A stretch of 64,000 bases of DNA. Origin: an uncultured Paracoccaceae bacterium. GTDB taxonomy: Bacteria; Pseudomonadota; Alphaproteobacteria; Rhodobacterales; Rhodobacteraceae. Below the pieces are notes generated by a model. The model saw only the letters and a program-made list of their open reading frames with translations. It did not search any database and was not told where the DNA came from. Below, in pieces: positions 51,774 to 61,630 of the stretch; position 1 is the first letter of the stretch; each line of letters opens with the position of its first letter. The translations under genes were made by a program, and so were the position numbers. The stretch lies in contig CANLEQ010000006.1 of assembly GCA_947489705.1 (NCBI GenBank), positions 155,884 through 219,883 of the forward strand. The letters are read 5' to 3'.

Positions 51774-52940
51774 GTGACCATCATTCCCGCAATCGACGAG
51801 TTCGCCCGCGATCTGACCGAAATCCGGCACGACCTGCATGCCCATCCCGAGCTCGGCTTCGAGGAGAGCCGCACCGCGGGCATCGTGGCCGAGGCGCTGC
51901 GCAGCTATGGCGTCGACGAGGTGCACGAGGGCATCGGGGGCACGGGCGTGGTCGGCATCGTCAAGGGCAGCGGCGGCGGCAATCGCCGCGTGGGTCTTAG
52001 GGCCGACATGGATGCCCTGCCGATCGAGGAGGCCTCGAACGTCGCCTACACTTCGCGCAATGCGGGGCGGATGCATGCCTGCGGACATGACGGTCATACC
52101 ACGATGCTGCTGGGGGCCGCGCGCTATCTCGCGGCGACGCGCGATTTCGACGGGACTGCCGTGCTGATCTTCCAGCCCGCCGAGGAGGGACTGGGCGGCG
52201 CGCGCCGGATGATCGCCGAGGGGCTCTTCGAGAAGTTCCCCGTCGACGAGATCTACGGCATGCACAACATGCCGAACGGCCGGCCCGGCACCGTCACCAT
52301 CACCCCCGGCCGCGCGATGGCGGGCGCCTATTTCTTCGACATCGAGATCAAGGGCGTCGGATCGCACGCCGCGATGCCGCAGGACAGCCGCGACCCGATC
52401 GTGATCGGCTCCGCCCTCGTCCAGCAATTGCAGACGGTCGTCAGCCGCAACACCCCGCCGACCAAGCCCCTCGTCTTGTCGGTGACCAAGTTCCAGGCCG
52501 GGTCCGCCTACAACGTCGTGCCGCAGACCGCGCATATCGCCGGCACCATCCGGTATTTCAACGACGACGTGATCGAGCTCGTGAAGGAGCGGATCACGAC
52601 GCTCTGCACCGGCTTCGCCGCCGCCCACGACATCGAGATCGAGGTCGACCTGCGCAACGTCTTCGACGTGCTCGACAACGACCCCGAGCTTTCGCAATCC
52701 TACATCGCGGCGGCGGGCGATGTCGTCGGCGCGGACAACGCGACGATCACGCTCGACCAGATGACCGGCTCGGAGGATTTCGCGGACATGCTGAAGGTCG
52801 TGCCCGGCGCCTATTGCCGGGTCGGTCATGCCGGAACCGTGCCGCTGCACAATCCCGCCTTCGTGCTCGACGATGCCATCCTGCCGGTGGGCGCGTCGGT
52901 CTATGCGCGCATCGTCGAAACACGCCTGAAGAAAGCCTGA
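51774..52940 (+). CDS. M20 family N-acyl amino acid amidohydrolase (HipO/AbgB-like)
   Basis: A 388-residue zinc hydrolase of the M20D group. The metal-binding motif MHACGHDGHTTMLLGAARYL (about 99-118), QPAEEGLGGARRMIAEG and a dimerisation domain (about 180-300) with GVGSHAAMPQDSRDP are visible. GTG at 51774, with GAGG eight bases before it, starts the domain correctly; no ATG is available without entering the ATPase gene. Cleaves N-acyl or N-aroyl groups from amino acids; follows the transporter, so it probably acts on imported conjugates. Confidence 0.88.
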   Translation: MTIIPAIDEFARDLTEIRHDLHAHPELGFEESRTAGIVAEALRSYGVDEVHEGIGGTGVVGIVKGSGGGNRRVGLRADMDALPIEEASNVAYTSRNAGRMHACGHDGHTTMLLGAARYLAATRDFDGTAVLIFQPAEEGLGGARRMIAEGLFEKFPVDEIYGMHNMPNGRPGTVTITPGRAMAGAYFFDIEIKGVGSHAAMPQDSRDPIVIGSALVQQLQTVVSRNTPPTKPLVLSVTKFQAGSAYNVVPQTAHIAGTIRYFNDDVIELVKERITTLCTGFAAAHDIEIEVDLRNVFDVLDNDPELSQSYIAAAGDVVGADNATITLDQMTGSEDFADMLKVVPGAYCRVGHAGTVPLHNPAFVLDDAILPVGASVYARIVETRLKKA

Positions 52941-52944
52941 TCCG

Positions 52945-54084
52945 ATGTCAGATTTCATGAGCCTTCCCTTCGACAGCGACGAGATGCTTGCCGGGCTGCG
53001 GCCCTGGGTCGAAACCGAAAGCCCGACCTACGATCCGGTGGCGGTGAACCGGATGATGGACATCGCGCAGCACGACCTCGCCGCGATCGGCGCGCGGGTG
53101 GAGCGGATCCCCGGCCATTCCGGCATCGGCGACAGCGTGCGCGCGACGCTTCCGCATCCGCGGCAGGGCGAGGGCGGGATCCTCTGCATGGGTCATTTCG
53201 ACACCGTGCATCCCGTGGGCACGCTCGACGCCAACCCGTTCCGGCGCGAGGGGAATCTTTGTTACGGCCCCGGCATCATGGACATGAAGGGCGGCAATTA
53301 CGTCTGTCTCGACGCGCTGCGCAAGATCGGCGCGGCCGGCATCGAGACTCCGCTGCCCGTCACCGTCCTCTTCACCCCCGACGAAGAGATCGGCACCCCC
53401 CAGACCCGAAACCTGATCGAGACCGAGGCGCGCCGGCACCGATACGTCCTCGTCCCCGAACCCGCCCGCCCCGATGGCGGGGCCGTCGTCGGACGCTACG
53501 CGATCGCGCGGTTCGCGCTGCAGGCCCGCGGACGGCCCAGCCATGCGGGTTGGGCGCTCTCCGAAGGCCGGTCGGCCATCGCGATGATGGCCGCCAAGGT
53601 CGCCGAAATCGAGGCGATGACCACCGACGACATCACCTTTTCCGTCGGCGTCTTCCACGCGGGTCAATGGGTCAATTGCGTCTCGTCGGTCTGCGACGCG
53701 CAGGTCCTGAGCGTCGCCAAGACCGACGAGCAGCTCGAGCACTGCGTCGAGATGATGATGGCCCATGGCGCGCCGGACGGCGACGTCGTGCTGGAGATCA
53801 CGCGCGGCGTTACCCGCCCGGTCTGGCCGCACGACCAGCCGGGCGACCAAGCGCTTCTCGAAATCGCCCAAGGCATCACGCGCGAAATCGGCTTCGATCT
53901 GACCGCGGCCCCGTCGGGCGGCGGCTCGGACGGAAATTTCACCGGCGCGCTCGGCATTCCTACCCTCGACTCGATCGGCGTTCGCGGTCGCGACCTCCAT
54001 ACGCTGAACGAGCATATCGAAATCGACAGTCTCGCGGAACGCGCGCGGCTCGCCGCGGGCCTCTTCTGCCGATTGGGCGGCTGA
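52945..54084 (+). CDS. M20 family peptidase (glutamate carboxypeptidase/CPG2-like)
   Basis: A 379-residue zinc peptidase. Motifs: MGHFDTVHPVGTLDANPF (about 73-90), GPGIMDMKGGNYVCLDAL (about 109-126), FTPDEEIGTPQTRNLIE (about 141-157) with the catalytic glutamate, and GRPSHAGWALSEGRSAI in the lid domain. The arrangement is that of carboxypeptidase G2-like enzymes that release C-terminal glutamate. Four bases after the previous M20 gene. Likely the second hydrolytic step on the imported peptide. Confidence 0.88.
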   Translation: MSDFMSLPFDSDEMLAGLRPWVETESPTYDPVAVNRMMDIAQHDLAAIGARVERIPGHSGIGDSVRATLPHPRQGEGGILCMGHFDTVHPVGTLDANPFRREGNLCYGPGIMDMKGGNYVCLDALRKIGAAGIETPLPVTVLFTPDEEIGTPQTRNLIETEARRHRYVLVPEPARPDGGAVVGRYAIARFALQARGRPSHAGWALSEGRSAIAMMAAKVAEIEAMTTDDITFSVGVFHAGQWVNCVSSVCDAQVLSVAKTDEQLEHCVEMMMAHGAPDGDVVLEITRGVTRPVWPHDQPGDQALLEIAQGITREIGFDLTAAPSGGGSDGNFTGALGIPTLDSIGVRGRDLHTLNEHIEIDSLAERARLAAGLFCRLGG

Positions 54085-54163
54085 CAACGCCGAGACGCGG
54101 AGGTTGCGGTTCGCGGTCGCTCCGCGGCTGCGGACACCTGCGGATCCTGACCGCGCGCGGGGC

Positions 54164-54721
54164 CTATCCGTCCCCCCATGCCCTCATCAAGGGCCCGTCT
54201 GCGCCATAGATCGGATCCGAGGCCGGTCGGGCGACATTCGCGATCCGCTCGAGCACCGCCCCCTTATGCGGCTCGCGCGCGCGGATCGTCTCGTAATCTT
54301 CCTGTCCCGGCGGATAGGCCCCGCAGATCCGGAAATCGTGGCTCGCCTCGATCTGGCAATGCCCCGTGCCCGCCGGCAGCACGACGACATCTCCCGCCTC
54401 GACCTCGACCCGCTCTCCCTGCGGACCGCCGAGCATGAGCGAGGCACGACCCGACGCGACGGCCAGCGCCTCGTGGGCGTTCGGGTGATAATGGTGATAG
54501 TCGAAGACCCGCCAGACCCAGGTGCCGCCCCAACCGCTCGCTTCCAGACGCGCCGTGACGGCGTCGGGCGGCGCCCCAGCGCCGAGCGCACCACGCATCA
54601 GCACCACCGGAAGCGCGGGATTGTTCGGCACCCGGCCATCATCGTCGAAGCGAAACTCGTGAACCTCGACCCCGTCCATCGGCGCCACCCTTGCGCGGCC
54701 GTCATTCGTATCGTCGTTCAT
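54164..54721 (-). CDS. Cupin-domain protein
   Basis: A 185-residue protein with a cupin core: FDYHHYHPNAHEALAVASG (about 80-98) supplies the first metal-binding motif and VEVEAGDVVVLPAGTGHCQIE (split across about 109-129) the second. ATG at 54721 has GGAGC five bases ahead. It lies two bases after the FAD oxidoreductase gene, so they form one minus-strand unit convergent with the M20 genes. Enzyme, binding or regulatory role cannot be distinguished. Confidence 0.8.
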   Translation of the reverse strand: MNDDTNDGRARVAPMDGVEVHEFRFDDDGRVPNNPALPVVLMRGALGAGAPPDAVTARLEASGWGGTWVWRVFDYHHYHPNAHEALAVASGRASLMLGGPQGERVEVEAGDVVVLPAGTGHCQIEASHDFRICGAYPPGQEDYETIRAREPHKGAVLERIANVARPASDPIYGADGPLMRAWGDG

Positions 54722-54723
54722 AT

Positions 54724-55857
54724 TCAGCTCCGATCCACCGTTTCTCCGTACCGTCCAAGCGTCCGTCGGGCCGCAGGCCGCGCGCCGCGGGATCCGCCCG
54801 GCGGCAGGCGGGCCGGGTCGAACGGCCGAAGGTCGACGGCGCCTGTGGATCCTTCCGTCATCATCTGCGCCACCGCCTCGCCGGTCGCGGGGGCGTTGAG
54901 GATGCCCCAGACGCCGTGCCCCGTCGCGACGACTGCGCCCGCCGTACCCGGCACCGGACCGACAAGCGGCAGGCCGTCCCGCATGACCGGGCGATGGCAT
55001 GCCTGCCGCGCGATGACGCGGTCGGGCGACAGTAGGGGCGAGATCGCGTGGCAGATCGTTTCGAGTCGCTCGATCGCGCCCTCATCCGGGTCCGTCCCGG
55101 CCGGATCCTCCGGCAACGCAGCGTCGCTCGAGATCGCGCAGACATAAACCGTCCCGTCGGCGCGCGGGAACACTTCCGGCGACGAGACGCTGCCGTCCCG
55201 CTCGCGATGCTCGAGAAAGAGCGCCTCGGCCGGCACGTCCGGCGCATCGAAGACCAGACTGTGCCCTTTCAGCGCATGCACCTCGGGCAGATCGACCCAG
55301 TCACCGGCGCGGATCGACCACGGTCCCATCGCCAGGACCACCCGATCCGCGGCGATCTCGTCGCCGTCCACCATGACCCCCCGCATAGCGCCGGACGCGT
55401 CGCGCCGTAGGCCGGTCGCCTCGCCCGTGACAAGCCGCGCGCCCGCCGCCTGGGCCGCGCGCATCAGCCCTTCGGTGAAACGCGCCGGATGCACCTGCGC
55501 CGTGGTCCGGGGCGATCCCAGCCGCCCTTGGAGCGAAACCGCGTCCGAGAGCCATGGAAGGGGCGCGCGACCCTGACCGCACTGCCCCGATACACCTGAG
55601 TAGGTGGTCATCCCCCGATAGCCCCAATCGGCATCGATCTCGCGGGCCAGCGCCTCGTGCAGGGCGAAGCTTCGTCTTGCGAGCGGCTCCAACGCCGAGC
55701 CGTCGCACCAGTCGCGTGCGAGGAAGCCCCCCGACTTGCCGGATGCGGCGCAAGCCACTCCCGCACGCTCGACCACGACGACCTCGACGCCCCGAAGGCT
55801 CAGGAAATAGGCGCAGGCTGCCCCGATCGCACCGCCACCGCAGACAACCACCTTCAT
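54724..55857 (-). CDS. FAD-dependent oxidoreductase (D-amino acid/glycine oxidase family)
   Basis: A 377-residue DAO-family flavoenzyme. The dinucleotide-binding N-terminus is KVVVCGGGAIGAACAYFLS (2-20) with the acidic end of the second strand in VVVVERAG; CAASGKSGGFLARDW and LPLVGPVPGTAGAVVATGHG (split, about 300-322) complete the FAD site. Such enzymes oxidise the amine of D-amino, N-methyl or imino acids. Close to two peptidases and, further right, D-serine dehydratase, it may process liberated D-amino or N-substituted amino acids. Confidence 0.87.
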   Translation of the reverse strand: MKVVVCGGGAIGAACAYFLSLRGVEVVVVERAGVACAASGKSGGFLARDWCDGSALEPLARRSFALHEALAREIDADWGYRGMTTYSGVSGQCGQGRAPLPWLSDAVSLQGRLGSPRTTAQVHPARFTEGLMRAAQAAGARLVTGEATGLRRDASGAMRGVMVDGDEIAADRVVLAMGPWSIRAGDWVDLPEVHALKGHSLVFDAPDVPAEALFLEHRERDGSVSSPEVFPRADGTVYVCAISSDAALPEDPAGTDPDEGAIERLETICHAISPLLSPDRVIARQACHRPVMRDGLPLVGPVPGTAGAVVATGHGVWGILNAPATGEAVAQMMTEGSTGAVDLRPFDPARLPPGGSRGARPAARRTLGRYGETVDRS

Positions 55858-55945
55858 CGCTCACCCTTTCGCCGACCGACAGTCGCGCGAAGCCGGCACG
55901 CAATCACCCGCCCTCGACGAACGGTGGTTTGTCCCCCGGCCACGC

Positions 55946-56866
55946 TCAGCCCCGCCCGCCGAAGACCGCCACCGCGGTGGCGCGACCGTCATCGCTCACC
56001 GCCGCAGCGAACCCGAAGGAACCCGCGCGCGGCCCGCCCAAGGGGTCCTCGATCTCCGCCCCGGCCCAGCCCGAGACGAACGCGATGATATCCTCATGCG
56101 ACAGCGCCGTTCCGGATCCACCGCGACTGGCGCTCCGGACGGCGATGCTGGTCCAGCCTTCCGCGCCGTCGGGCAGAAGCTCGAAGATGTCCTCGGGCGG
56201 ATCCTCACCGGCGCGCCGCGCCTCAAGCACGCCTTCGGCCACCTGATCGAGCGCCTCGCTTGCCTCCAGCGGTTCAAGCCCGTCTTCCTCGCGGCGCACG
56301 TTCAACTCCTCGAGCGCGACCGCGCGCGCAGCCCCGGCATCGAGGGCCCGCCCGCCGCCATCGGAACCCGGCCCGGCAAATGTCTGGACGGCATAGATCC
56401 GGTTTTCATCGCTCGTGATACCGAACCCGAAGCGATCGAAACCGTCCGACAGGATGTTCTCGCGATGCTCCGGGCTCTGCATCCAACCCTCCTGAAAGGC
56501 GTCGACGCGCGCGGTGTCGGGCGGCGGCGTGCAGCCGGTGCATCTGGCGATATTCTCGCCGCTGATCGCCCACCGACTGCCGCCCGCGGCGCGGAACCGC
56601 GCGAAGGGCGTTTCACCGTCGGGCGCGACATGGGCGTAGTAATCCTCTCTGGCCATGTCGGTCGCGTGACCCTGCGCCGCCTCGTTCAGGGCCGATCCGA
56701 AGCGCAGCTCGGAAAGTCCGGCCTCGCTCCGCGCCGCGTTCACCAGGTCGAGCGCGTGGCGTCGCAGCGCGTCGAGCTCACCGCTTTCCTGCGCCGCGGC
56801 CGGAGCCAGCACGGCACAGAGAAGGGCGGCAAGTCCCGATCTGACAATGGCGGTGGTTCCGATCAC
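55946..56866 (-). CDS. Secreted CAP-domain (SCP-like) protein
   Basis: A 306-residue exported protein. A signal peptide (about 1-25, GLAALLCAVLAPAAAQ) is followed by a CAP domain (about 30-155) with LNEAAQGHATDMAREDYYAH, ISGENIA and SPEHRENILSDGFDRFGFG, the standard bacterial CAP motifs. The C-terminal 140 residues form a second region of unknown type. GTG at 56866 with GGAAGGA ahead is chosen because it begins the signal peptide; the longer frame lacks domain sense. Role unknown. Confidence 0.82.
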   Translation of the reverse strand: MIGTTAIVRSGLAALLCAVLAPAAAQESGELDALRRHALDLVNAARSEAGLSELRFGSALNEAAQGHATDMAREDYYAHVAPDGETPFARFRAAGGSRWAISGENIARCTGCTPPPDTARVDAFQEGWMQSPEHRENILSDGFDRFGFGITSDENRIYAVQTFAGPGSDGGGRALDAGAARAVALEELNVRREEDGLEPLEASEALDQVAEGVLEARRAGEDPPEDIFELLPDGAEGWTSIAVRSASRGGSGTALSHEDIIAFVSGWAGAEIEDPLGGPRAGSFGFAAAVSDDGRATAVAVFGGRG

Positions 56867-57264
56867 GGGCGAATCCTTCCGGGGTGAGGCTGTCGACAAC
56901 CGAACCTCCGAACGCGCGCTCGCGTTCCATGAGGGCTTCCGGCTGCCGTCTTCCTGGCCGCCCGGCGCAACGCGGGCCGGACCCGGCGGCGAGCCGCCTT
57001 CGCCATCGGGGGGCTTGATGATCCCCCGGGGTAGGGTGATGCTGCCGCTCGAACAATCGCTCGTCGCCGCTTCGACGAGGCCATGCCTCGCGACGGCGAC
57101 CGCGACGACCCGCGACGGCATCCGCCGCGCCCCGATACCGGAGAGCCCCATTCGATGATCCCGCACCGTTCGATCCATGTCCCCCATATCCGCGCCGGCT
57201 CGGAGAGCAGCCCCTTGGTTCGCGAAAGGCGCCCTGACGCTCGGCGTGCTTTGGGAGCCGGGGC
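56867..57264. other. Divergent intergenic region
   Basis: About 400 bp between the CAP-domain and gamma-glutamyltransferase genes. No gene is convincing. A stem GGGGG-N9-CCCCC (about 57008-57029) is the only clear structure. I looked for a glycine-type riboswitch before the transferase gene and saw none. Confidence 0.45.
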
Positions 57265-58851
57265 ATGAGTGGGTCCTTCTCGCGCTCGCAGATCACCCGC
57301 AAGCCCGGCGTCACCGCAACGTCGGGCGGTGTCGTGGCCGCGCAGCACGTCATTGCCGCCGAGACCGGTGCCGAGATCCTGGCCGCCGGGGGCGACGCGG
57401 TCGATGCCGCGGTCGCGGTGAGCTTCGCGATCGGCGTGCTGGAGCCCTGGATGTCAGGACCGCTGGGCGGGGGGGCTATGATGCTCTGGCGCGCGGATGA
57501 GGCGCGGCCATACGCGCTCCATTACGGGATGCGCGCATCGGCCGCCCTCGATCCCGCGCATTACGCGCTGGCGGGGACCGGCAAGGCGTCGGACCTCTTC
57601 CCCTGGGAAGCCGTCGTCGAGGACCGCAACGTCATCGGCGGCAGTTCCGTCGCCGTGCCCGGAACCGTGGCGGGCCTCGCCGAGGCGCATGGACGCTTCG
57701 GGCGGATGCCGTGGGCAGAGCTTCTCGGCCCGGCGATCGGGCACGCGCGGGAGGGACTGCATGTCGACTGGTACGCGGCCCTGATCATCGCCACGTCGGC
57801 GCGGGATCTGGCCCGCGATGCCGATGCCGCCGCGCTGTTCCTCGACGACGGGCAATGGCCCAAGGGATCGGGATGGACGGCGCTGGCCGATCAGCGGCTC
57901 GACCAGTCGCGGCACGCCGCGAGCCTCGAGCGGCTGGCACAGGCGGGACCGCAGGACCTCTATACCGGGGATCTGGCCCGCGCGATCGTGGCCGACGTCA
58001 CCGACAAGGGCGGCTTCCTGACCGAGGCCGACCTCGCCGAATACCGCGCCGAATGGCAATCGCCGCTCGAAATTCCATTCCGCGACGCGCGCCTCTGGGC
58101 GGTGCCGGAGCTCACGGCAGGACCGACCCTCGCCCATGCGATGGCCGAGTGGCAGGAGGGCTACGACGCGGCGGAGGCGGCGGCGCCCGCGTCGCACGTC
58201 GCGCGCGCCGCGGGTCTGCGCCGCGCCAACGCGCACCGCCTCGCCACGATGGGTGACCACGACAGCGCGAAGGCGCCGGGTTGCACCACCCATTTCTCGA
58301 TTGTCGACCGTCACGGCAACATGGTCGCGATGACGCAGACGCTCCTGTCGATCTTCGGATCGCGCACCGTCTCGCCGTCGACGGGCATGCTGCTCAACAA
58401 CGGGATCATGTGGTTCGACCCCGAACCCGGCAAGCCCAATTCGCTCGCCCCCGGAAAGCGGTGCCTGATGAATGTCTGCCCCGTCATCGGCGAGGCGCGG
58501 GATCGCCGTTTCGCCCTCGGCGCGTCGGGCGGGCGCAAGATCATGCCGGCCGTCGCACAGATCGCCGCGCATTTGATCGAGGGTCGGATGTCGATGCAGG
58601 ACGCGATCGAGGCGCCGCGGCTCGACGCGTCCGAAGCCGACCGCGTCGTCATCGACGCGCGGCTCCGCGGCCCCGTGGGCGACGCCCTCTCGGCGGTGTT
58701 TCCGATTGCGATGGCCGAACGCCTGCCCTTCCCCTTCGCCTTTGCCTGCCCTGCGGGCGTCATGCGCGACGGCAACGTGAATTCCGGTACGACCGAAACC
58801 TTTTCGCCCTGGGGCGACGGCGTGGCCGAACCTCGGGCCGCCTCGACATGA
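57265..58851 (+). CDS. ggt: Gamma-glutamyltransferase family protein
   Basis: A 528-residue N-terminal-nucleophile hydrolase. The nucleophile is the first threonine of CTTHFSIVDRHGNMVAMTQT (T341), where the precursor is cut into large and small subunits; GPLGGGAMMLWR (about 70-81) and ASGGRKIMPAV (about 423-433) are further family elements. No signal peptide is evident, so it may be cytoplasmic, unlike E. coli Ggt. It hydrolyses or transfers gamma-glutamyl groups from glutathione-like compounds or gamma-glutamylated amines. It overlaps the next M20 gene (ATGA). Confidence 0.9.
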   Translation: MSGSFSRSQITRKPGVTATSGGVVAAQHVIAAETGAEILAAGGDAVDAAVAVSFAIGVLEPWMSGPLGGGAMMLWRADEARPYALHYGMRASAALDPAHYALAGTGKASDLFPWEAVVEDRNVIGGSSVAVPGTVAGLAEAHGRFGRMPWAELLGPAIGHAREGLHVDWYAALIIATSARDLARDADAAALFLDDGQWPKGSGWTALADQRLDQSRHAASLERLAQAGPQDLYTGDLARAIVADVTDKGGFLTEADLAEYRAEWQSPLEIPFRDARLWAVPELTAGPTLAHAMAEWQEGYDAAEAAAPASHVARAAGLRRANAHRLATMGDHDSAKAPGCTTHFSIVDRHGNMVAMTQTLLSIFGSRTVSPSTGMLLNNGIMWFDPEPGKPNSLAPGKRCLMNVCPVIGEARDRRFALGASGGRKIMPAVAQIAAHLIEGRMSMQDAIEAPRLDASEADRVVIDARLRGPVGDALSAVFPIAMAERLPFPFAFACPAGVMRDGNVNSGTTETFSPWGDGVAEPRAAST

Positions 58852-60248
58852 TCGCACGAACCCCTAGGGATGCCGCCGTCGCGGAGAGCCTTCGATATTT
58901 CGATACCGGCCGCTTTCAGAGCGAGCTCGCCGAACTGGTCGCGCGTCCGACGGAAAGCCAGGACGCCCGCGGCGTGCCGCATCTTCGGGCCTATCTCGCC
59001 GAGGCGATGGTTCCGCGTCTCGAGGATATGGGGTTCGCCTGCGCGATCCACGAGAACCCAAAGGTGGGGGCCGCGCCGATCCTGACCGCCGAGCGGATCG
59101 AGGATCCCGCCCTGCCGACGATCCTGACCTACGGTCACGGCGACGTGGTGCGCGCCCAAGAGACCGGGTGGAGCAAGGGGCTTCGCCCCTTCGTCCTGAC
59201 CGAAAGGGGCGATCGCCTCTATGGCCGCGGAAGTGCGGACAACAAGGTGCAGCACCTGGTGAACCTGCGCGCGATGGCGTCGCTGATCGAGGCGCGCGGC
59301 GCGTTGGGCTTCAACGCGAAGGTCCTTCTGGAGATGGGCGAGGAACTGGGCTCGCCCGGCCTTCGCGACTTCTGCGCCGGCAACAGGGACCTGCTCGCGG
59401 CGGACGTACTGATCGCGTCGGACGGGCCGCGCCTGTCGCCGGACGTGCCGACCGTCTTTACCGGATCGCGCGGCGGCGCGGTGTTCGATCTTCGGGTCGA
59501 TCTGCGCGAGGGTGCGCATCATTCCGGCAATTTCGGCGGATTGCTGGCCGACCCCGCCATCATCCTGAGCCACGCGATCGCCTCGATCACCGATCGGCGT
59601 GGGCAGATCCGGATCCCCGAATGGCGCCCCGAAAGCCTTACCCCCCGCATCCGGGAGGTGTTGAGGGGCCTGCCCGAGATCCGGTCGGGCCTCGCGCTCG
59701 ACCGCGACTGGGGCGAGGCGGATCTCTCGATGGCCGAGCGGGTCTTCGGCTGGAACAGTTTCGCGGTGCTGGCCATGGTCTCGGGTGTCCCCGACGCGCC
59801 GGTGAACGCGATCGCGGGATGGGCGCGCGCCACCTGCCAGCTGCGCTTCGTGGTGGGCACCGAGCCCGACGACATCGTTCCCGCTTTGCGCCGGCATTTC
59901 GAACGCGAGGGGTTCCGCGACGTCGCGGTCGTCCCCGCCGACCGCGGCTCGTTCCCGGCGACCCGGCTCGATCCAGACCATCCGTGGGTCCGGTTCGCCG
60001 CCCGCTCACTCGAAGCCAGCACAGGCACCGCGCCGCATCTTCTGCCCAATCTAGGCGGATCGCTGCCCAACGACTGCTTTGCCGACATCCTTGGCCTTCC
60101 CACCATCTGGATCCCGCATTCCTACGCCGGGTGCAGCCAGCACGCCCCGAACGAACATGTGCTGAAACCGCTCTGCCGGCAGGCCCTTGCAGCGATGACC
60201 GCGCTCTTCGCCGACATCGCCGATGCCGGACGCATCCCGGAGGATTGA
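58848..60248 (+). CDS. M20 family dipeptidase
   Basis: A 466-residue zinc peptidase of the longer M20 type. Motifs: LTYGHGDVVRAQETGW (about 92-107), LYGRGSADNKVQHLVNLRAM (about 124-143), MGEELGSPGLRDF (about 163-175) with the catalytic glutamate, and a C-terminal LPNLGGSLPNDCFADILGLP region. Coupled to gamma-glutamyltransferase; likely cleaves the resulting dipeptide (as Cys-Gly dipeptidase does in glutathione breakdown), but substrate is inferred. Confidence 0.87.
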   Translation: MIARTPRDAAVAESLRYFDTGRFQSELAELVARPTESQDARGVPHLRAYLAEAMVPRLEDMGFACAIHENPKVGAAPILTAERIEDPALPTILTYGHGDVVRAQETGWSKGLRPFVLTERGDRLYGRGSADNKVQHLVNLRAMASLIEARGALGFNAKVLLEMGEELGSPGLRDFCAGNRDLLAADVLIASDGPRLSPDVPTVFTGSRGGAVFDLRVDLREGAHHSGNFGGLLADPAIILSHAIASITDRRGQIRIPEWRPESLTPRIREVLRGLPEIRSGLALDRDWGEADLSMAERVFGWNSFAVLAMVSGVPDAPVNAIAGWARATCQLRFVVGTEPDDIVPALRRHFEREGFRDVAVVPADRGSFPATRLDPDHPWVRFAARSLEASTGTAPHLLPNLGGSLPNDCFADILGLPTIWIPHSYAGCSQHAPNEHVLKPLCRQALAAMTALFADIADAGRIPED

Positions 60249-60334
60249 CGCATGGATCAAGTTGCATCTCGGGCGGCCTTCCGGGCCGCGTGTGCAGCGC
60301 CCGACCGCATCGCGGGCCATTCGGGGTAAGGACA

Positions 60335-61630
60335 ATGGATTTCGAGACACGCCTCCGCGCCGGCCGTCCGCTTCTCTGGACAAACCCGCATTACGCGCCC
60401 GCGGCCGATCCCGCGGCGATGCGCGACACCGAGGCGGCGGTCGAGGGCTGGGACGCACTGGCCCCTCTTCTGACGGCCCTCTGGCCCGAGCTCTGCGATC
60501 ACGGAGGGATCCGGTCGCCGCTTTTCGATCTGACGGCGCAAGCGCGCGAGTTCGGCATCGATGCGGGTCGGATCGGCCGGCTGCTGGTCAAGGGCGACCA
60601 CGCGCTGCCCGTCGCAGGATCGATCAAGGCCCGCGGTGCCCTCTTCGAGGTTCTGAGCGTCGCGGTTAGTCAGGCCCGGGATGCCGGACTTCTGCAGCCG
60701 GGCGAGAGTACCGCCGCGCTCGCCACCGGCGACGCCCGCGCGTTCTTCGCCGAACGCCGGATCTCCGTCGGCTCGACCGGCAATCTGGGGCTCGGCGTCG
60801 GCATGGCGGCGCGCGCACTCGGATATGCCGCGACCGTCCACATGTCGAGCGATGCGAAGCCGTGGAAGGTCGATCGATTGCGCGATCTGGGCGTCGAGGT
60901 CGTGCGGCACGCCGCCGATTATACCGCCGCCGTGGACGCCGCGCGCCGGATCGCGGCCGCCGATCCGCACACGCACTTCGTGGACGACGAGGGTTCGGCC
61001 CTTCTCTTCGCGGGCTACAGCGCCGCCGCGGTCGAGCTTGCCGGGCAGTTGCGTGATCTGGAGCTTGCCGTCGGTCGGGATCATCCGCTGATCCTCTACC
61101 TGCCCTGCGGCATAGGCGGCGCACCGGGCGGCATCGCCTACGGGGCACGCGGTCGATTCGGCCCTCATGTGCATCCGTTCTTCGTCGAACCGGTCCAGGC
61201 GCCGTCGGCTCTGATCCAAATGCGTCACGGGCCGGGGCGGCAGACATCCGTGCGCGATGTCGGCCTGACCAACCGGACCGAGGCCGACGGCATGGCGGTG
61301 GCGACCATGTCGCGCCTCGTGGCCGACCGGATGCGGACACGGCTGGCGGGTGTTCTAACCGTGTGCGACGACGATCTCTTTCGCTGGCTCGCCGCCGCCG
61401 ACGAGGCCGGCCTTCGCCTCGAACCTTCCGCCGCGTCGGGTTTCGGCGGCCCCGCGATGCTGGCCGCGACGGCGGAGGGCCGTGCCTTTCTCGACCGGCA
61501 CCGCATCGATCCGGCCCGCGCCATCCATGTCGTCTGGGCCACCGGCGGCGCATTGGTGCCGCCGGCCCGCCATCGGGAATTCCTCGATCGCGGGCGCAGG
61601 CTTCGCTCTAACAAGGAAAGACACACATGA
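60335..61630 (+). CDS. dsdA: D-serine ammonia-lyase
   Basis: PLP enzyme converting D-serine to pyruvate and ammonia. The 431 residues match DsdA length. The Schiff-base lysine is K98 in LPVAGSIKARGALFEVL, the phosphate-binding glycine loop is SVGSTGNLGLGVGMAARAL (about 147-165), and LYLPCGIGGAPGGIAYG (about 254-270) is typical of DsdA. ATG at 60335 after GGGGTAAGGA. Overlaps the amidase gene (ATGA). Its presence points to D-amino acid release in this operon. Confidence 0.9.
   Translation: MDFETRLRAGRPLLWTNPHYAPAADPAAMRDTEAAVEGWDALAPLLTALWPELCDHGGIRSPLFDLTAQAREFGIDAGRIGRLLVKGDHALPVAGSIKARGALFEVLSVAVSQARDAGLLQPGESTAALATGDARAFFAERRISVGSTGNLGLGVGMAARALGYAATVHMSSDAKPWKVDRLRDLGVEVVRHAADYTAAVDAARRIAAADPHTHFVDDEGSALLFAGYSAAAVELAGQLRDLELAVGRDHPLILYLPCGIGGAPGGIAYGARGRFGPHVHPFFVEPVQAPSALIQMRHGPGRQTSVRDVGLTNRTEADGMAVATMSRLVADRMRTRLAGVLTVCDDDLFRWLAAADEAGLRLEPSAASGFGGPAMLAATAEGRAFLDRHRIDPARAIHVVWATGGALVPPARHREFLDRGRRLRSNKERHT

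Noticed and set aside
56867..57264. Riboswitch or small gene in the GC-rich gap before gamma-glutamyltransferase
   Set aside because: No known core motif, and the open frames have no start signal or recognisable product.
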